DNA of 64,000 bases from Calliphora vicina (Eukaryota > Arthropoda > Insecta > Diptera > Calliphoridae): the NCBI RefSeq assembly GCF_958450345.1, contig NC_088784.1, forward strand, positions 55,050,247 through 55,114,246, in the 5' to 3' direction. Below, piece by piece: positions 33,001 through 44,631 of this stretch (positions are counted from its first letter, which is position 1; each line of letters starts with the position of its first letter). The notes beneath the pieces are model-generated. The model was not told the origin of the DNA and searched no databases. It saw only the letters and a list, made by a program, of their open reading frames with translations. The translations under genes were made by a program, and so were the position numbers.

Positions 33001-35438
33001 TAGAGTGACAGCCGATTTTTTTTTTTTAGATTTCAAAGAGTGCCGGGTGGAATATTGTGACACTAGGCCTAAATGTTAAGTGCTGAAAATTTGAGCCAAA
33101 TCGGGCAACGATTTCTGGACGCGCATCGAGGTCAAAGTTCAGATATATGCAAAATTATACTATTTATATGGGATAAATAGGTGAAACTCGTTAAATTTCT
33201 GCATTGTTTTCTAGAAATGTATAGATTTATTTATATTAATGAATATTACATTAAAAATTTTTTTTTGGAAGTTAACCCTGCATCTCCTTTGTGTCAAAAT
33301 GACCCAAAAACTGTATTATCGCCAAAATTCGGAAAAAATGCAAATTTTTCAGATATTTTAAAAATTTTGCTACTAAATAAATACTTTTGCAATTGAATGC
33401 AAAAGAATCGAAATGTGTACGTAATTATCGTTGTAATGAGATATAAGTGACAAAATTTGGTTAAAAAATGTTAAAGTTATTAAAAATTCGCCAGACCATT
33501 AACGTGTTTCAGGCCACTTGAACAAAAAATTTAGGAAAAAAAATTAATATATTTCGAGAAAAATTAAAATAAAAGCTCATTTTTACTTAAAATATGTCCA
33601 TATTTACTTGTATATAAGTTTTTGTCTTCGTAGGATACCGTTAACCTATTCGCAGGTATGGCCAAAAAAAATATTTTTTTTTAACGACTGTTTCAAAACT
33701 CCATTTTCAAATTTTTAAAAATTTTGTTAAACAAATTTCAGAGTTTTTCGATCATTACATTGGGGTTTATTGAGATCAAAATAGGGAATAAAAATATGAA
33801 AAAATTATGTCAATACCTCTTACAGTTTTTCCGTACCTGCGATTGAAATTTTGCGTTTTTCAAGAAAAACTAATTTTTTGTCCATATTTAGGCGAATGAG
33901 TCCAATTTCCTTACTGTTATAAATTTTAAGAAAAACCTATTCATAATATTATAGTCCTTATAATTCTAAATACGTTCAGAAAGTTTTACTAAAATCGGAA
34001 AACGATAACCTTTGAATCGTGAAGGTCAAAGGTCAAATTTTTCAATATTTGGAATTTCTAATGAAAAGATAGCGAAATGTTACATATTTTTGGGCCGATT
34101 TTCATGAAACTTGAGGAAAATATAACATAAAGTCCAGAATTTAAAATAACAGCACAAAAATGGAAATTAACCCTTAGCAGCACTTGGGGTCCAAATTATT
34201 CTCAACTTTTAAAATCAAGAAAAACACAACCATTTTGACCCCAAGTCCTCTTAAATGTTAAAATTCATTTTTGCACTGTTGTTGTAAATGCTAGACCCCA
34301 ATATATATTTTCCTCAAGTTTCATGAAAATCGGCCCAAAAATATGTAACATTTCGCTATCTTTTCATTAGAAATTCCAAGTATTGAAAAATTTGACCTTT
34401 GACCTTCACGATTCAAAGGTTATCGTTTTCCGATTTCAGTAAAACTTTCAGAACATATTTAAAATTACAAGGACTATAATATTATGGATAGGTTTTACTT
34501 AAAATTTATAACAGTAAGGAAATTGGACTCATTCGCCTAAATATGGACAAAAAATTAGTTTTTCTTGAAAAACGCAAAATTTCAATCGCAGGTACGGAAA
34601 AACTGTAAGAGGTATTGACATAATTTTTTCATATTTTTATTCCCTATTTTGATCTCAATAAACCCCAATGTGATGATCGAAAAAATCTGAAATTTGTTTA
34701 ACAAAATTTTTAAAAATTTAAAAATGGAGTTTTGAAACAGCCGTTAAAAAAAATTATTTTTTTGGCCATACCTGCGAATAGGTTAACGGTATCCTACGAA
34801 GACAAAAACTTATATACAAGTAAATATGGACATATTTTAAGTAAAAATGAGCTTTTATTTTAATTTTTCTCGAAATATATTAATTTTTTTTCCTAAATTT
34901 TTTGTTCAAGTGGCCTGAAACACGTTAATGGTCTGGCGAATTTGTAATAACTTTAACATTTTTTAACCAAATTTTGTCACTTATATCTCATTACAACGAT
35001 AATTACGTACACATTTCGATTCTTTTGCATTCAATTGCAAAAGTATTTATTTAGTAGCAAAATTTTTAAAATATCTGAAAAATTTGCATTTTTTCCGAAT
35101 TTTGGCGATAATACAGTTTTTGGGTCATTTTGACACAAAGGAGATGCAGGGTTAACTTCCAAAAAAAATTTTTTAATGTAATATTCATTAATATAAATAA
35201 ATCTATACATTTCTAGAAAACAATGCAGAAATTTAACGAGTTTCACATATTTATCCCATATAAATAGTATAATTTTGCATATATCTGAACTTTGACCTCG
35301 ATGCGCGTCCAGAAATCGTTGCCCGATTTGGCTCAAATTTTCAGCACTTAACATTTAGGCCTAGTGTCACAATATTCCACCCGGCACTCTTCAAAATTTT
35401 AACAAAAATTTTTTTCCATACAACTGATTGTCACTCTA
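33001..35438. mobile_element. 2.4-kb nearly perfect palindrome (family F foldback)
   Basis: The ends are TAGAGTGACA (33001) and TGTCACTCTA (35438), flanked by an exact 8-bp duplication GTGTATAC (32993-33000 and 35439-35446). The arms of about 1.2 kb match almost base for base, for example CAAATCGGGCAACGATTTCT at about 33097 and its inverse near 35320. The loop is only about 45 bp, near 34196-34240. Interior blocks such as GTTAAAGTTATTAAAAATTC are shared with 30384-31774. Frames at 33181-33396 and 35031-35354 are mirror images of each other and not genes. Confidence 0.85.
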
Positions 35439-35452
35439 GTGTATACATTAGA

Positions 35453-35570
35453 GTTAGAGTTGTCAAACCGAAATAGGAAAAACTCATACCAATACCTCCT
35501 ACCGTTTTTCCGTACCTGCGATTTAAATTTTGCGACTTTCGAGAAAAACAAATAGAACACTATGGATATT
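35453..35570 (+). repeat. Fragment of the family E/F interior
   Basis: Contains TTTTTCCGTACCTGCGATTT and TTCGAGAAAAAC, the block also seen at about 31035, 33830 and 48755, in isolation. Confidence 0.55.
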
Positions 35571-35911
35571 TGTATTATCAACAGAGAGTATTTGTGGAAA
35601 ATTTCAGCCACTAGCTCGGACATAGCTAGACCATCTTAGGATCTTATATAAGACCCAGGACCCAATTTTTCAAAACAATTGCAGTGATTATCATTAAAAA
35701 TTTTAGACATAATCGAGGTAAATTAAAGTATTAAATTATTTTTGCGATTTTATACTAAAATAAATTAATTTTAGACCGATAACACTATGCGACAAATAGT
35801 AGGGTCAGTGATCGGCGGGGGTTCTGCCCACCGGGAAATGTTAGATCGGTAAAAAAAGTTATACGTGTCCCGGCGTCTCGCAGGGTCAGGTCTAGGAATC
35901 GAGATGTGTAT

Positions 35912-36484
35912 ATTAAGGTGGAGCGATAATGTATGAATTTTTTGTTTTCAATGGAATAGCGATATAAAATTGCCTTTTAAGAGTAAGTACGTACGAAAGA
36001 TTACTTACCTATTTTGATGTTTTGAGGTACCTCAACCATTAGAAAATTAAAAAATTGTATATTTTTCATAAGATCATTAAACAACTTTATACTTTATAAA
36101 CTTTAGTTTATGTTGAATATAAATATTTTTATGTATTGTTAGGTCAATACAATTATATCCAATAATTAAAAAAAACTAATTTTTACTTCAAAAACTAAAT
36201 TTATATTTCATACGTTTTACAACCCACATATGCCGAAGTGGGTATTTTTATACCCAATCCACAAAATCGTACTTCTAGCTTAGGAAAGTGGGCGTAATCA
36301 CTTGGTTATTTTTTTTACTGATAGAGACATTAGGAGGGCATTGGCGACTTCCACTCCCACCGTTTTCTAGAGCCATTTATTTTGTATTACTATAATGATG
36401 TGTATATTTAGGAGTTAAAAAAGCAACTTTTAACAGGTATAACAATGCGATTACAAAAAAAAAATAAAAATCGTCCACCCTAAT
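35912..36484. mobile_element. Small TIR element
   Basis: ATTAAGGTGGAGCGAT (35912) faces ATCGTCCACCCTAAT (ending 36484), matching at about 13 of 16 positions. The interior is non-coding. No clear duplication. Confidence 0.45.
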
Positions 36485-36520
36485 GTACATATATCGATTT
36501 GAAATTAGTATGTATCGTAT

Positions 36521-36750
36521 ATGTCCGAATATCGTAAAGTTATGTTCAATAAAGTTGTTAAGCTCAACACCGGCTACAACATAGTCAATAAAGAAAATTT
36601 ATATTTTTGGTTTTCATTGAGTGTGACCCTGGAAAATCAGTACCAATGGATATTTCAACACGACAATAACCCTAAACACACATCCAAATTGGTAAAGCAG
36701 TGGTCAGTCATCCGACCTTAAGCACATTGAAAATCAATGGAAAATAGTAT
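36521..36750 (+). pseudogene. Tc1-like transposase C-terminal fragment
   Basis: WIFQHDNNPKHTSKLVKQW at 36647-36703 is the Tc1 family block WxFQxDNDPKHTS with the second catalytic Asp. After a one-base frame change the text continues SSDLKHIENQW at about 36709-36741, corresponding to SPDLNPIENLW with the third catalytic acid (Glu). Together they cover the end of a DD34E transposase. The N-terminal DNA-binding part and the first Asp are not recognisable. The frameshift and loss of most of the gene make it a relic. Confidence 0.8.
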
Positions 36751-36916
36751 AAAAATACTATCAATAAAATTACTGGAAATTTGACAAATACATACATATG
36801 TATGTAAATAAAACAATTATAAATTCTCAAAAATAAAAATATTTTTCTAGTTTTCGTTTTTTTGTTTATATTGTAAAATTTCCACATTAAAATTATTTCG
36901 TCAATTCGCAAGGTAT

Positions 36917-37092
36917 CCTATCAGTCATAATGTCCTAATATTTCACAATGGTTTAAAAATATTGTTATTGCCTTTCATGCATAAAATGTGCTAAAATAAT
37001 ACTACCTTGTATGCTATGTTTACTGTGTTATCGTAACCAACCAGCCAGGTTAAGCCGAGCCGTGAAATATTAGGACATTATGACATGATAGG
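36917..37092. mobile_element. 176-bp palindromic MITE
   Basis: CCTATCAGTCATAATGTCC (36917) faces GGACATTATGACATGATAGG (ending 37092), and the pairing continues through TAATATTTCAC. No coding content; flanks TAT and AGA show no duplication. Confidence 0.7.
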
Positions 37093-37094
37093 AG

Positions 37095-38040
37095 ATCTTG
37101 TTAATCGACCAATTGTTTCTAAATATTTGTTCACTACTTCGAAAAGAGTATATAGCTTACGAAAAAATATATTAGTATGTGCTATACCAGTATATTCCAA
37201 TAAGTTTGGTCGTACGTATGATTTTTAATTTTTGTAATAATATCATATGATAATCCTAAAGTCTATGCATCGATTAAAATTTAAAAGTTTCAGTTTGTTG
37301 AAGATTTGGTGGAATAATAGATTCGGTTCCGAAAAAAATAGATTTAAGTCGGACTATAATGATTTTCATGATTTTGAGAAAATCAAACAATTTTTTGGTG
37401 TATACTCACTTTTGGGTCTGTGTGTAGTTTAATTTGAGATTGAATTTATTGTTTCTAAAATCCCCGGGTTTTGCCTAATATATTTTGTCAGATACTGTAT
37501 ATGTATAGTTCGTGTAAGCAACAGAGTTGCTATTCAAATATAAAATAAAAAAACCAATCGGGTTAACATTATCGGTTTCGGAATTTGTTTGTGATGTTAG
37601 AAAAAGTCGTATATGCAATTCTTTAAAACCTTACTTAACTAAGTATAATTAATATCAAAATAATTAAGTATATTTTTACATGGCTTTCATATAAAAAAAA
37701 TAAATCTGTTTTTTGCCCTCCTGAAAAGTGAATAACAACAAGATTGATTGCTTCACCTAAATGAGAATTACTGAAACTACAATAGAATTCAATGCTTATG
37801 GATTGGGACAACGAGCTCAAGTTAGCTTGTCTTATTTGATTTTATAACTTAAAAAAAAAACAAATTTATGCAGAACATAATTTATTTCAAATGTTTAAAT
37901 ATTCAATTTTTAAAATTAATTTTTCACAACTATTAAAGACGTTTACGCCAATGAAAAAGTCGTAGTTTCCTCAAATTTCTTTAGTTTTTCCATACAAATA
38001 AAAAACATTCTTTTAACTAGTTTTTAATGAAAACCAAATA
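37095..38040. other. Unassigned AT-rich sequence
   Basis: No coding motif or element end found. It may include worn Tc1 sequence, being next to the transposase relic. Confidence 0.3.
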
Positions 38041-38044
38041 AAAC

Positions 38045-38719
38045 CAAGTAGGAAAGTATGGTCGGTCAAGCCCGACCATATAATACCCTACACTAAGTAA
38101 AAGAGCAAAAAAAAAATTTCAATAATTTATATTTTTGAGTGATTTTCGGAAGTGGGGTTATATGGGGGCTATAACCAATTATGGACCGATCACCATAAAA
38201 TTAGGTCGTGTGATTTACGTCTATATTAAAGTTAACTATGTTGAATTTTGTGTGTTTACCAACATTTTTAAGCGATTTATTCACGTTAAAGTGATTTTCG
38301 GAAGCGGGTCTATATGGGAGCTATGACTAATTATGGACCGATCGTAACAAAATTTGGTGACATGAATTTTGTGTATTTTAAACTTATTTGGAGCGGAATT
38401 TGTGGAGAACATATATAAATTAAACATTTATGACCGATAAAGTCCAATTTCGGGAGGACATTTGTATGGGGGCTAGGTGAAATAGTGGACCGATTTCAGC
38501 CAGTTTCAATAGGCTTGGTCCTTGAGCCGAAAAAATAATATGTATCAAATTTCATCGAAATATCTTCAAAATTGCGACCTGTACTCTGCGCACAAGGTTT
38601 ACATGGACAGCCAGCCAGCCGACCAGACGGACGGACATCGCTTAGACTAATATTTTTGGGCGTTACAAACATCTGCACAAACGCATAATACCCTCCCCAC
38701 TATGGTGGTGTAGGGTATA
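38045..38719 (-). mobile_element. HINE family B, full length with internal deletion
   Basis: Same ends and hairpin as the other copies (minus-strand CTTACTTG here degenerated to CCTACTTG). A ~55-bp stretch containing the AAAGTGATTCTAAGTCG block is missing after GACATCGCTTA at about 38640. Confidence 0.75.
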
Positions 38720-38847
38720 ACTAAGAGCTTATTTTCTAAATCCGAGCACCATGTTGGAAATATTAAAAAATTAATTTTTTTTTTGTTTTCACGAAAAGGA
38801 AAAGTAAACATACAAATTCTGACTTTGATTTATTATTTTATTTGTAA

Positions 38848-41800
38848 CTAGCAGACCCGGTGCGCTTCGCCACCCCAATTAGAAGAATGAAATAGTACTA
38901 TTAAGTCTCCCTTTGTGAATCTAATTGTAAATGTCTAATTTCATATTTCTGGGTCCATTATTATAGAAAATGCAAAAGAAAGTTACCACTAAAGTCACCT
39001 TTTGTGAATTCAAATTCATTTAAAATCATGTGTGCCTAAAATTATTATAAAATATTCAAAAAGTACCATTGCAATAAACAAATAGTACCATTGATTATCA
39101 CTTCTGAATTCTCATTCACTAAACCATAACCCGTCAATTTTGAATTTTAAATTTGTATAGCCTTTCCTATATTATCAACTAATTTTGTTTCTATAACAAT
39201 TAATATTTAAAAATTATCACAAAACCCAAAAAAAAAACGAAACCACGGTTTTGAAATTCTTTGGTTTTTTGGAAACGCTAGGTCCATTATTATAGTAAAT
39301 TCACAAAAGTACGTATGAGAACAAAGAAAAAGTACCAAGCGCCTTGAATTTCCACTCACTTGGGACCATAGACGCCTAATTTCATATTTCTATGTCCATT
39401 ATTACAGAAAATTCATAAAGTACCATTAGAATATATAAAAAGTCCCAAAAAGCCCCCACTTGTGGTTTCCCACTCACTCCCATATAAGCTTAATTTCATG
39501 GTTTTAGGTTAATTGGTGAAGAAATTACAAAAAGTACCATTCGAATAAAGAAAAAGTACCAAAAAGTCTATCCCTAGAATTCTCACTCACTTTAGAACAT
39601 ATACGATTACTATCATGTTTCTAAGTTCATTGTTATAAAAAATTCAAAAAAGTACCATTAGAATAAAGAAAAAGTACCAAAAAGTCTCCCCCTGGAATTC
39701 TCACTCACTTTAGAACATATACGATTAATTTCATATTTTTATGGCCATTATTACAGAAAATTCAAAAAGTACCGCTACAATATACAAAAAGTACCAAAAA
39801 TCAGGCACTTGTGGATTCCCACTCATTCCGGTCCATATAAGCTTTACTTCATGTTTCTAGGTTCATTGGTGAAGAAATTACAAAAAGTACCATTCGAATA
39901 GAGAAAAAGTACCAAAAAGTCTACCCATAGAATTTTGTAATTTCTTCTTCATTGGTGAAGAAATTACAAAAAGTACCATTCGATTAAAAAAAAGTACCAA
40001 AAATCTCTCCCTAGAATTCTCACTGACTTAGGACCGTGTATGCTTAATTTCATGTTTCTAAGTCCATTGTTATAGAAAATTAAAAAAAGTACCATTATAA
40101 TAAAAAAAGTACCATGAAGTATCCGCTTGAATTTTCACTCACATATGACCATATACGCTTAATTTCATGTTTCTAGGTCCTTTATTGTAGAAAATTCAAA
40201 AAGTACCATTATAATATAGAAAAAGTACCAAAAAGCAACCACGTGTGGATTCCCACCCACTCGGGCCCATGTAAGCTTTATTTCATGTTTCTAGGTTCAT
40301 TGGTCAAGAAATTACAAAAAGTACCATTCGATTAAAGAAAAAGTACCAAAAAGTCTCCCCCTAGAATTCTCACTTACTTAGGACCATATATGCTTAATTT
40401 CATGTTTCTAAGTTCATTGTTATAGAAAATTCAAAAAAGTACCATTAGAATAAACAAAAAGTACCAAAAACTCTCCCCTTAGAATTCTCACTCACTTAGA
40501 ACCATATATGCTTAACTTCATATTTCTATGTCCATTATTACAGAAAATTCAAAAAGTACCATTAGAATATAGAAAAAGTACCAAAAAGCAGTCACTTGTA
40601 GATTCCCACTCACTCCGGTCTTAATTTCATGTTTTTAGGTTCATTGGTGAAGAAATTACAAAAAGTACCATTCGAATAAAGAAAAAGTACCAAAAAGTCT
40701 CCCCCTAGAATTCTCACTCACTTAGGACCATATATGCTTAATTTCATGTCTCTAAGTCCATTGTTAAAGAAAATTCAAAAAAGTACCATTAGAATATAGA
40801 AAAAGGACCAAAAAGCCCACACTTGTGGTTTCCCACTCACTCGGTTCCATATAAGCTTTATTTCATGTTTCTAGGTTCATTGGTGAAGAAATTACAAAAA
40901 GTACCAATCGAATAAAGAAAAAGTACCAAAAAGTCTCCCCCTAGAATTATCACTTACTTAGGACTATATATGCTTAATTTCATGTTTCTAAGTCCATAGT
41001 TATAGAAAATTCAAAAAGTACCATTAGAATAAAGAAAAAGTACCAAAAAGTCTCCCCTAGAATTCTCACTCACTTATGACCATATATGCTTAATTTCATG
41101 TTTCTAAGTCCATAGTTATAGAAAATTCAAAAAAGTACCATTAGAATATAGAAAAAGTACCAAAAAACCCACACTTGTGGTTTCCCACTCACTCGGTTCC
41201 ATATAAGCTTTATTTCATGTTTCTAGGTTCATTGGTGAAGAAATTACAAAAAATACCATTCCAATAAAGAAAAAGTACCAAAAAGTCTCCCCCTAGAATT
41301 CTCACTCACTTAGGACCATATATGTTTAATTTCATGTTTCTAAGTCCATTATTATAGAAATTTCAAAAAAGTACCATTAGATGAACAAAAAAGTACCTAT
41401 AGTACAGTTCACACATTTTGGTACCTAAATATTATCCCCTATTCCTAACACTAACTTCACTCAAATACATATCAGCTAACTTTAATGTCGATAACTGAAA
41501 TAATTTAAAATTTTAAAAAAGTACCATTAGGAGAAAAGTACCAATTTCCCTTTTCTTACTTGAACAGTTTGAAATTTAAAAATATTCCATTTTGCCAAAA
41601 TTGTTTATGCTACAGGCATGTATAAAAATATTAAAATCTGTGTTAATGTGCCCAAGAATAAATATGTTTTAAAAAAGTACCAAACTGTTTACCCGGATTT
41701 GGCCCAATATACACCTTGGTACTCGAGTTCCAAATAACACCCTGTTAGTTAATTTTTGTATGAATCCAGGAACCAACGTTAAAAAAAATTATCAAAATTG

Positions 41801-42476
41801 GCTTAATAATTTCAAATATAATGTATTTTTCCGATTTTATCCCCTTTTTGGTACCTTTTTTATCCCCATTGAGGTGGTACAATTTTATTCAAATAAATTT
41901 CTGTAACGTGGTGGGAGCTCATAATAAAATATTCGTATGTCTATGTCAAATTATAGAAAAACATATTTTATGAAAAAGTACCAAAAATTAACACAATTTT
42001 TATCCCTTAAAGGTTCAAATTTCCAAAAAGTACCAAACTTATATTTTTTATTTTTTGTTAGTTAAAGAATACGATTTAAAATTTGTTTCTATGTTTATTG
42101 GTTTAAAAGATACATAGGGTGCAAAAAAAGTACCAAAATACAGTTTTTACCCGTTTTCTCCCCTAAAAGTTTCGAATTTCCAAAAAGTACGAAACACCTG
42201 TCAGCTTATTTTTTAAATGGAGTAACATGCTATTTTAAGTTTTTTTGTATCTTTATTAGTTTTGAAGATATAAGGTTACCGAATTTACCCGTTTTTACCC
42301 TTTTTTACCCCCTAAACGTTCGAATTTCCAAAAATCCCTTCTTATCGGATCGTTTTGGGGAGGGAGGAACCCACAGTTAAAATTTCGTGATTCTAGCTTC
42401 AGCCGTTTGGGCTGTGCGATGATGAATCAGTCAGTCAGTCAGTCAGTCAGTAACGTTACTCTTTTATATATATAGA
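38848..42476 (-). mobile_element. Non-autonomous Helitron with tandem-array interior
   Basis: Read on the minus strand, the element starts TCTATATATATAAAAG (42476 downward) and ends GGTGGCGAAGCGCACCGGGT followed by CTGCTAG (to 38848). The host bases are A before and T after. TC at the 5' end, CTRR (CTAG) at the 3' end, a hairpin sequence shortly before it and insertion between A and T are the defining marks of Helitrons. No Rep/helicase frame is present, so it depends on another copy. A (GACT)n microsatellite lies just inside the 5' end (42429-42451). Confidence 0.85.
39250..41400. repeat. Higher-order GTACC tandem array in the Helitron
   Basis: About 115-130 bp units, each with two AAAAAGTACC words, alternate between two types. 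One has CCCCTAGAATTCTCACTCAC then TTAATTTCATGTTTCTAAGT. The other has TTGTGGxTTCCCACTCACTC then AAGCTTTATTTCATGTTTCT and GGTGAAGAAATTAC. They form a ~245-bp composite period with some A-A-B variation. GTACC words continue, more dispersed, to about 42190. Confidence 0.8.
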
Positions 42477-42787
42477 TGAATACTAATGTTTGAATATTTA
42501 AGTTTTGTTTTTTAATATAAACTTTCACTTGAGCTGTGTTTAGAAAATAAGGCCCCACAAAAACACTAACTGCAGCACAGTCTACCCAAAGTATTGAGCT
42601 TTGGTATAAAAAAAAATTAAATAAGCCTTCAAACTGTTTTTATATAATAAAAATAAATTTTAAAAAATAAAAACGAAAGGTACATCAATTTTTACAACAA
42701 ACTTTTAAAATAATAAAACAAAATTACTAATAATATAGCACTAATATTGGAAGCATTGGTAAAAATGACTAAGTGGAAATGCAGAGA

Positions 42788-43244
42788 CTAGTCTACAAAA
42801 GCACTTTTATTAATAAATTCGTTAATTAAATTCGAAATGATATGTGGATTGTACATGGTTTGTAGCAGTCTTACATTAACAGAGTCTTTCAGTGTAATTT
42901 TGCAAAAAAGCGATTTGGACTTGTACAAAGCTTCAAATATAATTAAATCACTTAAGTTAGTATTTTTGATAGTGGAAATCAATTTGTGAGGCTTTGGAAA
43001 TACCAGTTGTAAAGCCAAGATTTCAAAAAAATCACAGCATTCAAAACAGCGAGTAATTTTATTTGCGACATTGTGAGGATTTAAGAAAACGTTATTCTGA
43101 AGATATTTTAAATGTGTTTGATATACCCAAGCTTTTTGAAAAAATATAAGAAAACATTCATATACATACATATTGAGATACAAATTATCACGCTTATTAC
43201 AACTTTGCAAACATTTTAAAAAGTTCCGTCGGTTTTTACACTTT
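42788..43244 (-). CDS. Hypothetical protein segment, unidentified (possible last exon or relic)
   Basis: The minus strand is open from 43243 to a TAG at 42788-42790, about 151 residues. It reads KCKNRRNFLKCLQSCNKRDN, later YECFLIFFQKAWVYQTHLKY, NVFLNPHNVANKITRCFECC, DFFEILALQLVFPKPHKLI, IFEALYKSKSLFCKITLKDS and VNVRLLQTMYNPHIISNLI. This is a balanced, protein-like composition with many Cys, and it has no overlap with the repeat families. No ATG begins it. An upstream block in another frame (43260-43370) reads NILKTIVIFDKYLQDYLQVL, suggesting that a longer coding unit has been frameshifted or spliced. I do not recognise the family, and cannot say whether it is a host exon or an inserted gene. 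It lies about 300 bp from the Helitron end. Confidence 0.45.
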
Positions 43245-43379
43245 TATGTTTTCACAAAAGTCTTGTGTTTAACAGATTTACTTTAAGAACTTGAAGATAA
43301 TCTTGCAGATATTTGTCGAATATTACAATAGTTTTTAAAATATTTAATGTGTTTCCAATTTTAATACCAAATATTTATA

Positions 43380-44495
43380 AAGAGTAGTTAAATCCACTAT
43401 CTTTAAGTAAAACAGCTAAAAAAAATCATGGCTTTAAGAGAAGACTTAAAAGAGTAAAATGTTTGTCATATTTGTTATCAGTGTGAAAAATTTGTTTGAA
43501 AAAATGTTTTGGATTTTAAATCTATTGTTCGTTCTTTATTTTTTAAAATAAATAATATGGTTTTGAATGAAATAAATGTAAACATAAAATGTACAAATTT
43601 AATTTCAATAAACTTTATTTTGTTCTTATCAATAGTATAATTATCTTGAAGGATAAAATATTTTTTCTAATAAAATAAAAATATCCCCCCCAAATTCTTT
43701 GGATGGATGCGCGCCTGATATAGGAGCTATATCCATTTATGGAATGATATTCACAAAATCCAGTGGCATGATTTCTACATACATATAACTGAACTATGTC
43801 AAAATTTATTTCGATATCGATATTTATAAGATATCTATGTAGATTATTGTATTTTTGATGATCCTATGACGAATTTTGTGCCGATCTTTATACAATTCTC
43901 TACGGCAATTTTTATTTAATGTTGAACTTCAACATAATAAAGAATATAAATCGATTAACAAAAAATATGTGATTTCTATTTCACGAAATTTATCATTATT
44001 CAATTTTTTAATGATACTGCTAGCCATAGGGGCTAAGAGAAATCATGAACAGAAATGCATTATCTGCAAAATACCTAACTAAAATGGCAAAGAAATTGTG
44101 AAAAATTTTAACGTTTTTGGAGAATGTGTCAGATTTTGGCACCAATCCTCGTAAGACAATGATAAACATTTTAAAATAAATCTAAATTAATTCTTGTTAA
44201 TTTTTTATTTGAGAGTGTATTGTGGAGGCAGATAGACCAACGTTGGTAAATCGACTTAGAATTTCATAAAGATCAAGGAAACATATATTTGGTTTTGTCT
44301 TAGAAGAATAATAAACACGGAATAACAAACTAATATACGAGCAGGTGCTGATCCAGAGGGGGTGAAATAAAAATTCCCACCTCCAAAACCGAAAAGTTTT
44401 CATATAAAAAAGAAAAATGTAGAACAAATTAGTCACAAAATAGTTGACCTGGATCCACGCCTGTATTTTGTTTATTCATAAGGTTTTAGCTTATA
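43380..44495. other. Unassigned sequence, partly HINE-like
   Basis: 43690-43910 has worn HINE-type text (ATAGGAGCTATATCCATTTA, TTTTGTGCCGATC). The rest shows nothing I can support. Confidence 0.3.
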
Positions 44496-44501
44496 CTTTT
44501 A

Positions 44502-44628
44502 CCCCCATTAACACGAAGTCTGGTTAGGCCTTAACTAATAGTTATACTGTCGGTTAAAATTATTTTTGTATGAAAACTGTCAGTATAACTATTAGTTAAA
44601 ACATAACCAGACTTCGTGTTACTGGGGG
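44502..44628. mobile_element. 127-bp palindromic MITE with TTA duplication (Harbinger-like)
   Basis: CCCCCATTAACACGAAGTCT (44502) faces AGACTTCGTGTTACTGGGGG (ending 44628), and the arms continue to ATAGTTATACTG against CAGTATAACTAT. TTA flanks both sides (44499-44501, 44629-44631). A TWA duplication is typical of PIF/Harbinger. Confidence 0.75.
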
Positions 44629-44631
44629 TTA

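Noticed and set aside
33181..35354. Open frames at 33181-33396 and 35031-35354 as genes
   Set aside because: They are mirror images of each other in the two arms of the palindrome and have no motif; their similarity reflects the inverted repeat.
39250..41400. CRISPR-like array
   Set aside because: Units are ~120 bp, nearly all repeat without unique spacers, inside a Helitron in a eukaryotic genome.
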